Below are positions 8,067 to 17,123 of a stretch of 64,000 bases of DNA, piece by piece; the stretch's first letter is position 1, and every line of letters starts with the position of its first letter. This DNA is from Rhodobiaceae bacterium. GTDB taxonomy: Bacteria > Pseudomonadota > Alphaproteobacteria > Rhizobiales > Tepidamorphaceae. The position numbers and the translations under genes were made by a program. The DNA lies in assembly GCA_020637855.1 (NCBI GenBank), contig JACKJR010000001.1:124001-188000 (forward strand). Reading direction: 5' to 3'. Under the pieces are notes generated by a model that searched no databases, was not told the DNA's origin, and saw only the letters and a list, made by a program, of their open reading frames with translations.

Positions 8067-9533
8067 TCACGCTGCCTGCGTGCCTCCGACCGTGATTCGA
8101 TCGATTCGCAGCGTCGGCTGGCCGACACCGACGGGGACGCCCTGGCCATTTTTTCCACAAGTGCCGATACCGGGATCCAGCGCCATGTCATTGCCGACCA
8201 TGGGAACACGCGTCAGCGCATCCGGCCCGTTGCCGATCAGCATCGCCCCTTTCACGGGACTGCCGAGTTTGCCGTTCTCGATCAGATAGGCTTCCGTGCA
8301 CTGGAACACGAACTTGCCCGACGTGATATCGACCTGGCCGCCGCCGAAAGAGACCGCATAGATGCCCTTCTTTACCGAGGACAGGATCTCCTGTGGGTCG
8401 TAATCCCCTGAAATCATGTAGGTATTCGTCATTCTCGGCATCGGGATGTGGGCATAGGACTGGCGCCGGCCATTGCCGGTGGAAGCCATGTTCATCAGAC
8501 GCGCGTTCTGCCGATCCTGCATATAGCCGACCAGCTTGCCGTCCTCGATCAGAACAGTGCGCGAGGAGGGTGTGCCTTCGTCATCGATGCTGATCGATCC
8601 GCGCAGGCCAGGAAGCGTTCCGTCGTCGACGATAGTGATGCCCCTGGAGGTTACCTGTTCGCCCATGAGACCGGCGAAAGCGCTTTCGCCGCGGCGGTTG
8701 AAATCGCCCTCAAGCCCGTGCCCGACGGCCTCATGCAGAAGGACGCCCGGCCAGCCGGCTCCCAGCACAACATCGGATTCACCTGCCGGCGCGGCAATGG
8801 CGGTCAGATTGACCTCGGCCTGGCGGATCGCTTCATCGGCAACGCGGCGCCAGGATTCAGGCGAGATGAACTCGGAATAGCCACAACGCCCCCCCACTCC
8901 GTGCGAGCCGGTTTCCTGCCGGTCGCCTTCGCCTGCGACGACGGCCACATTGAGCCGGACCAGCGGCCTGACATCACGGTAGATGGCCCCATCCGGCCGC
9001 ACGATTTCAACGACCTGCCAGCTGCCTGCCAGAGACGCGGAAACCTGGCGAACCTTGCCGGATTTTTCCCGCGCATAGGCGTCTATGGCTTCCAGAAGTC
9101 GGACTTTTTCCTCAAATGTTGGCGCGCCGAGCGGGTTTTCCTCGCCATAAAGCTGCACATTGCTGCGCTGTGGCGGGGCGGCAAACGTACCGGAGTGGCC
9201 AGCCTTTACCACGCCAACGGCATTGCCGAGGCGGGAGACCGCGGATTCCGAGATTTCCGAGGCATGGGCATAGCCGGCAGCCTCGCCGGCAACCGCGCGC
9301 AGCCCCATCCCCTGTGCGGTGTCGAAATTGGCGACCTTGAGCCTGCCGTTATCGAAGCCGAGCGTCTCGCTTTGCCGGTACTCGACGAAAAGCTCGCCGT
9401 CATCGGCTCCTGTAAGAGCCTCGCCAACCAGGCGCTTGGCGCGTTCGGGGGCGATTCCATTGCTGTCGAGAAGCGAGATCGGCTGGGTCAATGCGGCGAA
9501 CTCCGTTGCTGGCGGTGTCCCGTATGGTTGCAT
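8067..9533 (-). CDS. tldD: metalloprotease TldD
   Basis: TldD/PmbA family zinc metalloprotease subunit, 488 aa, normal for TldD. The metal-binding motif HEAVGH is at residues 267-272, followed by GLEGDF. In E. coli TldD acts with TldE (PmbA) on peptides such as microcin B17 precursor and CcdA. No pmbA partner is in the window. The gene lies beside the IalB-family gene and upstream (divergently) of the cox cluster, an order I recall from rhizobial genomes. Confidence 0.95.
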   Translation of the reverse strand: MQPYGTPPATEFAALTQPISLLDSNGIAPERAKRLVGEALTGADDGELFVEYRQSETLGFDNGRLKVANFDTAQGMGLRAVAGEAAGYAHASEISESAVSRLGNAVGVVKAGHSGTFAAPPQRSNVQLYGEENPLGAPTFEEKVRLLEAIDAYAREKSGKVRQVSASLAGSWQVVEIVRPDGAIYRDVRPLVRLNVAVVAGEGDRQETGSHGVGGRCGYSEFISPESWRRVADEAIRQAEVNLTAIAAPAGESDVVLGAGWPGVLLHEAVGHGLEGDFNRRGESAFAGLMGEQVTSRGITIVDDGTLPGLRGSISIDDEGTPSSRTVLIEDGKLVGYMQDRQNARLMNMASTGNGRRQSYAHIPMPRMTNTYMISGDYDPQEILSSVKKGIYAVSFGGGQVDITSGKFVFQCTEAYLIENGKLGSPVKGAMLIGNGPDALTRVPMVGNDMALDPGIGTCGKNGQGVPVGVGQPTLRIDRITVGGTQAA

Positions 9534-9577
9534 ATGCGCGGCGCGGGCCGATAGGGACGGGGTGTTGAAAGCGTCCT

Positions 9578-10132
9578 CTACTGTTTCAGCTTGTCCAGCG
9601 CCGTGCTGAAGCCTTGCAGCGACACGGGGATGCCGATTCCCTCTTCCGGGGTCTGGAATATTATAAAGAGTGCGCTTGTGCCGCTGCGGAACTGTTCCAG
9701 CAAGGCCGGATCGAAAAAGACTTCCGCGACGCAGCCCGTCGGCTGACAGCGTGCAAACGCGGTGCGGCCGACCTGCTTGTCGTCGATGATCAGACCCAGA
9801 CCGGAAGGAATGAGCACGCCAAGCGGAGCCAGAACGCGCAGGATCGTGTCCTTTTTGTCAGCCGTCTGCAGAATCACGACGGTCAGTCCGACATTCTGGC
9901 GGTCTTCCGCCGTAACGCTCTGCACAAGTGCGCATTGCTCCGATGGTGCGCCGGGCGGCGTATCACAACGGAATTGCCAGTCGCCAATGGTTTCCTTCAG
10001 CAGTCCCTGTGCCTGAACCGGCTGGGCCGGTAGTGCGCAAAATGCGCCGAAAACAATTGCGAAAGCCATGGCCACCACATTCCAGGGCTTTCCGCATCGT
10101 GTAGGTCCGCGTCGTGTAGGAATGACAGGCAT
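9578..10132 (-). CDS. invasion associated locus B (IalB) family protein
   Basis: 184-aa exported protein with a signal peptide (hydrophobic segment ending PVQAQ at about residues 20-42). The mature domain carries the IalB signatures GDWQFRCDTPPG near the start and a conserved Cys pair (ARCQPTGC), then an ending typical of the family (FSTALDKL). IalB was named in Bartonella, where it affects erythrocyte invasion, but it is widespread in free-living Hyphomicrobiales with unknown function. It ends 45 bp from the tldD start and may be co-transcribed with it. Confidence 0.9.
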   Translation of the reverse strand: MPVIPTRRGPTRCGKPWNVVAMAFAIVFGAFCALPAQPVQAQGLLKETIGDWQFRCDTPPGAPSEQCALVQSVTAEDRQNVGLTVVILQTADKKDTILRVLAPLGVLIPSGLGLIIDDKQVGRTAFARCQPTGCVAEVFFDPALLEQFRSGTSALFIIFQTPEEGIGIPVSLQGFSTALDKLKQ

Positions 10133-10344
10133 CGCTTATTCCGCCTAACTGTCGCCGGCGGACAGGACAGTCCGGCAGCCAAATTGAACCGGAGCGGTAC
10201 CAGAAGCCTGTGCGATGTCAAGAATCGGCCCGCTCGCTCTTGGGTCAGAAGCTAGCGATTGCCAGTCTTGTGGGGCGCCTTTGTGGCAGGCGATGCGGAG
10301 CAGGTATACCTGTGGCAGTTTGTCCGGGGGCAAATATGGTTTAT

Positions 10345-10358
10345 TTGAGATAGATCAA
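10345..10358. promoter_or_regulatory. FNR/FixK-type box upstream of coxB
   Basis: TTGAG-ATAG-ATCAA matches the FNR/FixK consensus TTGAT-N4-ATCAA at nine of ten positions. It lies 157 bp before the coxB start, in the 382-bp gap 10133-10514 between ialB and coxB, which otherwise holds no recognisable gene. Confidence 0.45.
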
Positions 10359-10514
10359 ACTTGCGGGGAATCGTGCCTTTGTGGTTTGTAGCGCCCAGGG
10401 CGGGGCACTGCGGTGTGCGCCGTGGCGGCATCCCTGAATAATTTCGCCGGTGACCAACGGTTCCGGCAACATGCAACGGGTGCCAGCAGGCAGGGCATTC
10501 TGGGGAAACTAACG

Positions 10515-11426
10515 ATGATGCAACGTCTTTCACATTCCATCGGCCTTGGCGCGCGCGCTATTGCCGCTTTCGCGGCGGTACTGGCCGCAGCGCTTGTTTT
10601 TGGCCTACCTGCGGAGGCGGCGGGTGGTCCTGAGGCATGGGAACTCGGCCTTCAGCCGGCAGCGTCGCCGGTGATGGAATCGATCCACAACTTCCACACC
10701 TTCATTCTCGTCATCATCACGGCAATCACGCTGTTCGTGCTGGCGCTTCTGATCTGGGTCATGGTGCGGTTCAACGAACGCGCCAATCCGGAGCCCTCCA
10801 AGACGTCTCACAATACGCTGATCGAGGTCGTCTGGACGGTTGTGCCGATCCTGATTCTGCTCGTGATCGCCGTTCCCTCGTTCCGGCTTCTGTTTCTCGA
10901 GCTGGACATCCCCGAGCCGGACCTGACCATCAAGGCAACGGGTTACCAGTGGTACTGGTCCTACGAATATCCCGACCATGACGAGCTGGCGTTCGATTCG
11001 CTGATGCTGCAGGACGATGAGCTACAGCCTGGCCAGCCGCGTCTGCTGTCGGTCGACAACGAGGTCGTCGTTCCCGTCGGCAAGAACGTGAAGATTCTCG
11101 TCACCGCTGCCGACGTGATCCACAACTGGGCCATGCCGTCTTTCGGCGTGAAGATCGACGCGGTCCCCGGACGTCTGAACGAGAGCTGGTTCCGTGCCGA
11201 CAAGCCCGGCACCTATCACGGTCAGTGCTCGGAACTTTGCGGCAAGGACCATGCTTTCATGCCGATCACGGTACGTGCGGTGTCGGAGGAGGAATTCGCG
11301 GCCTGGCTTGAGAAGGCGAAGGAGCAATTCGCTTCGCGGCCTGCTCCGGTGAAGGTGGCCGAGCCTGCGCTGGCTCCGGTCGAGGAGGCGCCGCAGGAAC
11401 TCGCCGCTATCGAGGCAACGCACTAA
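10515..11426 (+). CDS. coxB: cytochrome c oxidase subunit II
   Basis: Subunit II of the aa3-type oxidase, accepting electrons from cytochrome c through CuA. 303 aa from the ATG at 10515 (GGGGAAA upstream); the frame opens at 10413 but that part precedes the signal sequence. An N-terminal signal segment ends AEAAG, two transmembrane helices follow at about 50-120, then the periplasmic cupredoxin domain. The CuA ligands are all present in CSELCGKDHAFM: C238, E240, C242, H246, M249. A Pro/Ala/Glu-rich tail follows. It is the first gene of the cox cluster, 70 bp before coxA. Confidence 0.97.
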   Translation: MMQRLSHSIGLGARAIAAFAAVLAAALVFGLPAEAAGGPEAWELGLQPAASPVMESIHNFHTFILVIITAITLFVLALLIWVMVRFNERANPEPSKTSHNTLIEVVWTVVPILILLVIAVPSFRLLFLELDIPEPDLTIKATGYQWYWSYEYPDHDELAFDSLMLQDDELQPGQPRLLSVDNEVVVPVGKNVKILVTAADVIHNWAMPSFGVKIDAVPGRLNESWFRADKPGTYHGQCSELCGKDHAFMPITVRAVSEEEFAAWLEKAKEQFASRPAPVKVAEPALAPVEEAPQELAAIEATH

Positions 11427-11496
11427 CGACAGGCAACGCCGCAGCCTCCGGACACCGGAAGGCGCGCATAAAAGCTACGAAAGAAGGGGTAACGAG

Positions 11497-13092
11497 ATGG
11501 CTTACGGAGCATCTGCAGCCGAACATGGCCACCCGACGGGATGGACCCGCTGGGTCTATTCCACCAACCACAAGGATATCGGTACGCTCTACCTGATATT
11601 CGCGCTGTGCGCAGGCGTGATCGGCGGCCTTTTGTCCGTTGCCATGCGCATGGAGCTGCAGGAGCCGGGGATGCAGATTTTCGGTGATCCGCACATGTTC
11701 AACGTGTTCACGACGGCCCACGGCCTGATCATGATCTTCTTCATGGTCATGCCGGCGCTGATCGGCGGTTTCGGCAACTGGTTCGTTCCGATCATGATCG
11801 GCGCACCGGACATGGCCTTCCCGCGCATGAACAACATCTCGTTCTGGCTGTTGCCGCCGGCCATCCTGCTGCTGGTCATCTCGATGTTCGTCGAAGGCCC
11901 TCCCGGTGCCAACGGCGTCGGTGGCGGCTGGACCGTCTACCCGCCGCTTTCGACCTCTGGCCAGCCCGGACCGGCGATGGATTTCGCGATCCTCGCGCTG
12001 CACATCGCGGGTGCGTCCTCGATCCTTGGCGCAATCAACTTCATCACCACCATCTTCAACATGCGCGCACCGGGCATGACCCTGCACAAGATGCCGCTGT
12101 TTGCATGGTCGGTGCTGATCACCGCCTTCCTGCTGCTGCTGTCGCTGCCCGTTCTGGCAGGCGGCATCACCATGCTGCTGACCGACCGCAACTTCGGCAC
12201 GACCTTCTTCGCGCCGGGCGGCGGCGGTGACCCGATCCTGTTCCAGCACCTGTTCTGGTTCTTCGGTCACCCCGAGGTCTACATCCTGATCCTGCCGGGC
12301 TTCGGCATCATCAGCCACGTGATCTCGACCTTCTCGCGCAAGCCGATCTTCGGTTACCTCGGCATGGCCTACGCCATGGTGGCGATCGGCGTTGTCGGCT
12401 TCATCGTGTGGGCTCACCACATGTATACGGTCGGCCTGTCGACCCAGACCCAGGCGTACTTCGTCGCCGCGACAATGGTGATCGCGGTCCCGACGGGCGT
12501 GAAGATATTCTCCTGGATCGCGACGATGTGGGGCGGCTCGATTTCCTTCCGCACGCCGATGATCTGGGCGATCGGGTTCATCTTCCTGTTCACCGTTGGC
12601 GGCGTGACCGGCGTCGTGCTGGCCAATGCGGGCATCGACCGCGCGCTGCATGACACCTACTACGTGGTCGCCCACTTCCATTACGTGCTGTCGCTGGGCG
12701 CGGTCTTCGCAATCTTCGCGGGCTGGTACTACTGGTTCCCGAAGATGACCGGCTACATGTACTCCGAGTTCATCGGCAAGCTGCACTTCTGGGTGACGTT
12801 CATCGGCGTCAACCTGGTCTTCTTCCCGCAGCACTTCCTCGGCCTCGGCGGCATGCCGCGCCGCTATGTCGATTACCCCGATGCCTTCGCCGGCTGGAAC
12901 TACATCTCCTCGATCGGTTCCTACATTTCGGCAATCGGCGTGGTGATTTTCTTCTACGGCGTCGTTCAGGCTTTCGCGCGCAAGCAGAAAGTTGGCGAGA
13001 ACCCGTGGGGCGAGGGGGCAACGACGCTGGAGTGGACGCTGTCCTCACCGCCGCCGTTCCACCAGTTCGAGACGCTGCCGAAGATCAAGTAA
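11497..13092 (+). CDS. coxA: cytochrome c oxidase subunit I
   Basis: Catalytic subunit I of the aa3-type oxidase, 531 aa with 12 transmembrane helices, carrying heme a and the heme a3-CuB centre. Family signatures are intact: the early heme a ligand region around HGLIMIFFMVMP, the HPEVYILILPGFG segment with the cross-linked His-Tyr pair, the CuB histidine pair in WAHHMYT, and the heme ligands in HDTYYVVAHFHY. GAAAGAAGGGG upstream is an acceptable ribosome site. It sits in the normal order between coxB and ctaB. Confidence 0.98.
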   Translation: MAYGASAAEHGHPTGWTRWVYSTNHKDIGTLYLIFALCAGVIGGLLSVAMRMELQEPGMQIFGDPHMFNVFTTAHGLIMIFFMVMPALIGGFGNWFVPIMIGAPDMAFPRMNNISFWLLPPAILLLVISMFVEGPPGANGVGGGWTVYPPLSTSGQPGPAMDFAILALHIAGASSILGAINFITTIFNMRAPGMTLHKMPLFAWSVLITAFLLLLSLPVLAGGITMLLTDRNFGTTFFAPGGGGDPILFQHLFWFFGHPEVYILILPGFGIISHVISTFSRKPIFGYLGMAYAMVAIGVVGFIVWAHHMYTVGLSTQTQAYFVAATMVIAVPTGVKIFSWIATMWGGSISFRTPMIWAIGFIFLFTVGGVTGVVLANAGIDRALHDTYYVVAHFHYVLSLGAVFAIFAGWYYWFPKMTGYMYSEFIGKLHFWVTFIGVNLVFFPQHFLGLGGMPRRYVDYPDAFAGWNYISSIGSYISAIGVVIFFYGVVQAFARKQKVGENPWGEGATTLEWTLSSPPPFHQFETLPKIK

Positions 13093-13190
13093 CGGCCCGT
13101 TGGCCTGAAAAACATGCAGGCGGTGAACTGTTGTGGTTCTCCGCCTGCACATACTGAAGACCGGAAACTGAGACGGACCGGATTGCTGGC

Positions 13191-14141
13191 ATGAGCGACC
13201 GCACCCTTGAAATGAACGCTGATACCGCCGCGCGCGCTGCCGGTGGCGAAGCGTCGGTGCGCGATTTTCTCGCCCTGCTGAAGCCCCGCGTCATGTCGCT
13301 GGTGATCTTCACCGCGCTGGTCGGCATGGTTGCAGCCCCCGGAGGCCTGCATCCGGTCCTCGCCGCAACCGCGCTTCTTTGCATCGCCGTAGGCGCTGGC
13401 GCGTCCGCTGCGCTCAACATGTGGTACGACGCCGACATCGATGCCGTCATGGGCCGCACGCGGCTGCGGCCTGTCCCCCGTGGCGCGATCACGCGCGGGG
13501 AGGCTCTGGCCTTCGGACTGATCCTGTCGGCATTTTCCGTGCTGACGCTCGGCCTTCTGGTCAGCTGGGCGGCATCTGCCCTGCTTGCGTTCACGATCTT
13601 CTTCTACGCTGTCATCTACACGATATGGCTGAAGCGCTCGACGCCGCAGAACATCGTCATCGGCGGTGCCGCCGGCGCCTTCCCGCCGATGATCGGCTGG
13701 GCCGCGGTCACGGGGGGCATCTCGGTCGAGAGCATCGTGCTCTTCCTGCTGATCTTCTTCTGGACGCCGCCGCACTTCTGGGCGCTGGCGCTCTACAAGT
13801 CCGATGATTATGCCCGCGCCGGCGTTCCGATGATGCCGGTGGTTGCCGGTGACAGGGCAACCCGCGGCCAGATATGGCTCTACTCGCTGATCCTGGCGCC
13901 GCTTGGTCTCTTGCCTGCTGCCGTGGGTCTCGGTGGACCGCTCTATCTTGCCGTTTCCACCATTCTCGGTGTTCTGTTCCTTGCGCTTGCATGGCAGGTG
14001 CGCTCAGGCGAAGGTGCGGTGGCTGCCAAGCGCCTGTTCGCTTTTTCGATCCTCTATCTCTTCCTGTTGTTCGCCCTGCTGCTCGCAGAGCCGATGATGG
14101 GCATCGCGCCGTTCGCGTCACTGCTGGGAGGCGTGTCGTGA
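13191..14141 (+). CDS. ctaB: protoheme IX farnesyltransferase (heme O synthase)
   Basis: UbiA-superfamily prenyltransferase that farnesylates heme b to heme o for the oxidase. 316 aa with about nine membrane helices. The first Asp-rich motif is NMWYDADIDAVMGRT (N-x3-D-x3-D) and the second region is KSDDYARAGVPMMP. The ATG at 13191 is 98 bp after coxA. Its stop codon overlaps the GTG start of the next gene by four bases, which suggests translational coupling. Confidence 0.96.
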   Translation: MSDRTLEMNADTAARAAGGEASVRDFLALLKPRVMSLVIFTALVGMVAAPGGLHPVLAATALLCIAVGAGASAALNMWYDADIDAVMGRTRLRPVPRGAITRGEALAFGLILSAFSVLTLGLLVSWAASALLAFTIFFYAVIYTIWLKRSTPQNIVIGGAAGAFPPMIGWAAVTGGISVESIVLFLLIFFWTPPHFWALALYKSDDYARAGVPMMPVVAGDRATRGQIWLYSLILAPLGLLPAAVGLGGPLYLAVSTILGVLFLALAWQVRSGEGAVAAKRLFAFSILYLFLLFALLLAEPMMGIAPFASLLGGVS

Positions 14142-14314
14142 CGATGGTTCAGGACCGCCGCGATGATCTGCCGCAGGAAAAGGACGAAACGTTCTTCAAG
14201 CGCCGCCGTTCGCGCTCCATTGCGATCGCGCTCGTGCTCGCCGGGCTCGTGGTGCTGTTTTACGTGGTGACGCTGGTGAAGATGGGCGCCGGCATATTCA
14301 ACCGTGCGCTATAG
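14138..14314 (+). CDS. small single-helix protein of the cox cluster (CoxF-like)
   Basis: 58-aa protein with a charged N-terminal 27 residues (FFKRRRSRS) and one transmembrane helix (about residues 28-48). The GTG start overlaps the ctaB stop (GTGA) and has GGGAGG seven bases upstream, which favours it over the ATG six bases later. A small one-helix protein at this place is usual in alphaproteobacterial cox operons and is often called CoxF; its role in oxidase assembly is unproven. Confidence 0.8.
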   Translation: MTMVQDRRDDLPQEKDETFFKRRRSRSIAIALVLAGLVVLFYVVTLVKMGAGIFNRAL

Positions 14315-14324
14315 GAATGGGCAA

Positions 14325-14957
14325 GTGACGCAGGAAACCGCAAACAGGACCGGGAACAAGGGCGCTGCCTCGCTGCGCACGGTGTTCGTTTGCGTCTCGA
14401 TCGTTGCCGTCATGACCGGCCTGTCGTTTGCGGCGGTACCGCTCTACAACCTGTTCTGCCGTACCACAGGTTTCGGCGGTACGACCCAGCGTGCCGATGC
14501 CGGTATCGGTGCCGATCACGTTCTTAATCAGACCATTTCCGTGCGCTTCGATGCCAACGTGTCGAACGATCTCAACTGGGACTTCCGTCCCGAGGTTCGC
14601 GAAACGCGCCTGAAGATCGGCGAGAACGCGATGATGGTCTATGTCGCGCGCAACAGGTCGGACCACAAGACGACCGGAACGGCTGCATTCAATGTCACGC
14701 CGGCCATTGCCGGGCAGTACTTCGTCAAGATCGCATGCTTCTGCTTCACTGAGCAGACGCTTGCTGCCGGCGAACAGGTCGATATGCCGGTCACCTATTA
14801 CATCGATCCGGCCATCGTTGATGACCCGGACCTGAAATACCTGCCGGAAATAACGCTGTCCTACACGTTTTTCCCGGCTGAGGAATCCGAAAGCCCTTCC
14901 GTATCGCAAGCGCCGCTACCGTCCTCAGCGCTTGATCAGGGGAAGCAGGGCAGCTAG
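14325..14957 (+). CDS. ctaG: cytochrome c oxidase assembly protein CtaG (Cox11 family)
   Basis: Copper chaperone that inserts CuB into subunit I. A single N-terminal transmembrane helix (VFVCVSIVAVMTGLSFAAVP) precedes a periplasmic beta domain with the copper-binding CFCF motif (KIACFCFTEQ). The GTG at 14325 is chosen because AGGA lies eight bases upstream; a GTG seven codons earlier overlaps the preceding gene. 210 aa, within the normal range. Confidence 0.94.
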   Translation: MTQETANRTGNKGAASLRTVFVCVSIVAVMTGLSFAAVPLYNLFCRTTGFGGTTQRADAGIGADHVLNQTISVRFDANVSNDLNWDFRPEVRETRLKIGENAMMVYVARNRSDHKTTGTAAFNVTPAIAGQYFVKIACFCFTEQTLAAGEQVDMPVTYYIDPAIVDDPDLKYLPEITLSYTFFPAEESESPSVSQAPLPSSALDQGKQGS

Positions 14958-15008
14958 AGCAATGAGGGGGGCGGCCGCGCCGTCCCCGATGGGGGAGAAG
15001 AACTTCAA

Positions 15009-15839
15009 ATGGCGCATGCACAGAACCACGACTACCATCTCGTAGATCCGAGCCCCTGGCCGGTGATCGGCGCCGTGTCGGCATTCCTCCTGGCTGTCGG
15101 CGCGATTTCCTTCATGCATGGCGCCAGCGCAATGTATGTCATTCCCGGTGTCCTGGGCGTCATCTACACGATGATCATGTGGTGGCGCGACGTCGTGCGC
15201 GAGGCCGAGTATCAAGGTCACCACACCAAGGTGGTGCAGATTCACCTGCGCTACGGCATGATCATGTTCATTGCCTCGGAGGTGATGTTCTTCGTTGCCT
15301 GGTTCTGGGCCTATTTCGATGCCTCGCTGTTCACGGGTGAAGCAATTCAATACCTGCGGGTCGAGCATACCGGCGGCCACTGGCCTCCGGAAGGCATTCA
15401 GACCTTCAATCCCTGGCATCTGCCGCTGATCAACACGCTGATCCTGCTCACCTCCGGCACCACGGTTACCTGGGCCCACCACGCCCTGATCCATGGCGAT
15501 CGCAACGGTCTGAAGTGGGGCCTGATCTGCACGATCGCGCTCGGCGCGCTGTTCACTTGTGTGCAGGCCTATGAATATGCCCACGCCGCGTTCGGTTTCT
15601 CGGAAAACATCTACGGCGCGACCTTCTTCATGGCGACGGGCTTCCACGGTTTCCACGTGCTGATCGGCACGATCTTCCTGACCGTTTGCCTGTTCCGTGC
15701 CCTGGCCGGTCACTTCAAGCCCGAACAGCACTTCGGCTTCGAGGCGGCTGCCTGGTACTGGCACTTCGTCGACGTCGTCTGGCTGTTCCTGTTCATTTGC
15801 ATCTACGTGTGGGGTGCCGGTACGCCCGCCGCACACTGA
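15009..15839 (+). CDS. coxC: cytochrome c oxidase subunit III
   Basis: Subunit III of the aa3 oxidase, 276 aa with seven predicted transmembrane helices. Conserved motifs include YHLVDPSPWP at the N-terminus, FFVAWFWAYF, and FHGFHVLIGT with the C-terminal WYWHFVDVVWLFLF. It supports proton uptake and stability of subunit I. A strong terminator follows, so the first cox transcript probably ends here. Confidence 0.97.
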   Translation: MAHAQNHDYHLVDPSPWPVIGAVSAFLLAVGAISFMHGASAMYVIPGVLGVIYTMIMWWRDVVREAEYQGHHTKVVQIHLRYGMIMFIASEVMFFVAWFWAYFDASLFTGEAIQYLRVEHTGGHWPPEGIQTFNPWHLPLINTLILLTSGTTVTWAHHALIHGDRNGLKWGLICTIALGALFTCVQAYEYAHAAFGFSENIYGATFFMATGFHGFHVLIGTIFLTVCLFRALAGHFKPEQHFGFEAAAWYWHFVDVVWLFLFICIYVWGAGTPAAH

Positions 15840-15870
15840 TGTTGAATGCATAAGCTTTGAATGCGGGGGA

Positions 15871-15898
15871 GGGCGGTCGTGACCGCCCTTTTCCTTTT
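15871..15898 (+). terminator. rho-independent terminator after coxC
   Basis: GGGCGGT (15871-15877) and ACCGCCC (15882-15888) form a 7-bp stem with a CGTG loop, followed by TTTTCCTTTT. It lies 32 bp after the coxC stop and before the DUF983 gene. Confidence 0.85.
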
Positions 15899-15925
15899 CT
15901 GCCGGAAGAGGATTGAGGATAAGCA

Positions 15926-16321
15926 ATGAGCGACGGACACTACGATCTTGGACGCAAGCCCGGTGGCGGCAGTGGATTGTCCGGCAAATGTCCGCGCTGC
16001 GGGCGCGGCAAGCTGTTTTCCGGATATCTGAATCTGCGCGATCGCTGCGATGCATGCGGGCTGGATTATTCCTTTGCCGATTCCGGTGACGGCCCCGCGG
16101 TCTTCGTCATCCTGATCATAGGTTTCATCATTGTCGCAATGGCGCTCGGGGTCGAGGTCGCCTATCAGCCGCCCTATTGGGTCCATGCGGTGCTGTGGCT
16201 GCCGCTGCTTCTCATAATGTCGCTTGGGTTGCTGCGTATCCTGAAGGGATGGATGATCGGCCAGCAATACCGGCACAAGGCAGCGGAAGGCCGCCTGGAC
16301 ACCGGAGACGACGACGCTTGA
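15926..16321 (+). CDS. DUF983 family protein
   Basis: 131-aa membrane protein with two N-terminal CxxC pairs (C22/C25 and C41/C44) that look like a small zinc ribbon, then two hydrophobic helices (about 53-75 and 85-105). DUF983 genes accompany oxidase and SURF1 genes in alphaproteobacteria, which suggests a role in oxidase biogenesis, but this is inference from context. Its stop overlaps the TTG start of the SURF1 gene by four bases. Confidence 0.87.
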   Translation: MSDGHYDLGRKPGGGSGLSGKCPRCGRGKLFSGYLNLRDRCDACGLDYSFADSGDGPAVFVILIIGFIIVAMALGVEVAYQPPYWVHAVLWLPLLLIMSLGLLRILKGWMIGQQYRHKAAEGRLDTGDDDA

Positions 16322-17043
16322 GCGCATCTCCGGCACGCCGCGCAATTGTCATCGCCAGCATCTGCACCGCAATTGGTGTCGCAATTGCTGCGGGACTTGG
16401 CATCTGGCAGCTGCAGCGTCTTGCCTGGAAGCAGGATATCCTTGCCAGGATCGAGCAGCGCATTCATGCCGATCCGGTGCGCCCCGATGCGTTGGATCAA
16501 CAGATCCAGCGTGGCGAGGACGTCGAATATACCCGCGTGAAGGTGCGCGGATATTTTGACCATGACCGCGAGATCCATATCTACGCGCCGGGTCCGGAAG
16601 GGCCGGGCTGGCAGCTCGTTACCTTGTTCAAGGAGAGCAGGGGGCGCCTCTATTTCGTCAATCGCGGCTATGTTGCCGAAAGCCGCCTTGCCGATGCCGC
16701 TCGCCCGCAAGGCGAGGTGGACATCACCGGTCTGCTGCGCCCCTACAACCGCCGCAATGCGTTCACACCGGACAACGATGTCACCGGAAATACGTGGTAT
16801 TGGTACGACTACGAGGCCATGCAGAGGTATGTCTACGAAACCTGGCAGCAGCGCAACGCCGTCAATATCTTCCCTGATGTGATCGAGCAGGAGGCGGTGT
16901 CCGGGATGTATCCGGCAGGTGGCGTGACGATCCTCGACATACCCAACAATCACCTGCAATACGCGCTGACGTGGTTTGGGCTGATGCTGGCGCTCATCGG
17001 CGTATACGCCGTCTGGCTTTTGCGGCAGTTGCGCGAACGTTGA
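16318..17043 (+). CDS. SURF1 family protein
   Basis: Oxidase assembly factor of the SURF1/Shy1 family, linked to heme a insertion into subunit I. 241 aa with transmembrane helices at both ends (about 7-27 and 210-232) and a periplasmic domain between; the conserved GIWQLQR follows the first helix. The TTG at 16318 overlaps the DUF983 stop as TTGA and has GGAG ten bases upstream. No ATG lies near the conserved N-terminus; an ATG upstream at 16177 would run through DUF983 in another frame. Confidence 0.9.
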   Translation: MSASPARRAIVIASICTAIGVAIAAGLGIWQLQRLAWKQDILARIEQRIHADPVRPDALDQQIQRGEDVEYTRVKVRGYFDHDREIHIYAPGPEGPGWQLVTLFKESRGRLYFVNRGYVAESRLADAARPQGEVDITGLLRPYNRRNAFTPDNDVTGNTWYWYDYEAMQRYVYETWQQRNAVNIFPDVIEQEAVSGMYPAGGVTILDIPNNHLQYALTWFGLMLALIGVYAVWLLRQLRER

Positions 17044-17123
17044 CGTTTTCTTTCCCGAACCAAAACAGTTAGGGTCCAGACCCCGGCTTGACGCGGGCAA
17101 TCGATTGGAGTGTTTGAAGAATC

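Noticed and set aside
11407..12834. Long open frame on the minus strand opposite coxA
   Set aside because: The opposite strand encodes CoxA with full catalytic motifs; this frame is a codon-bias shadow.
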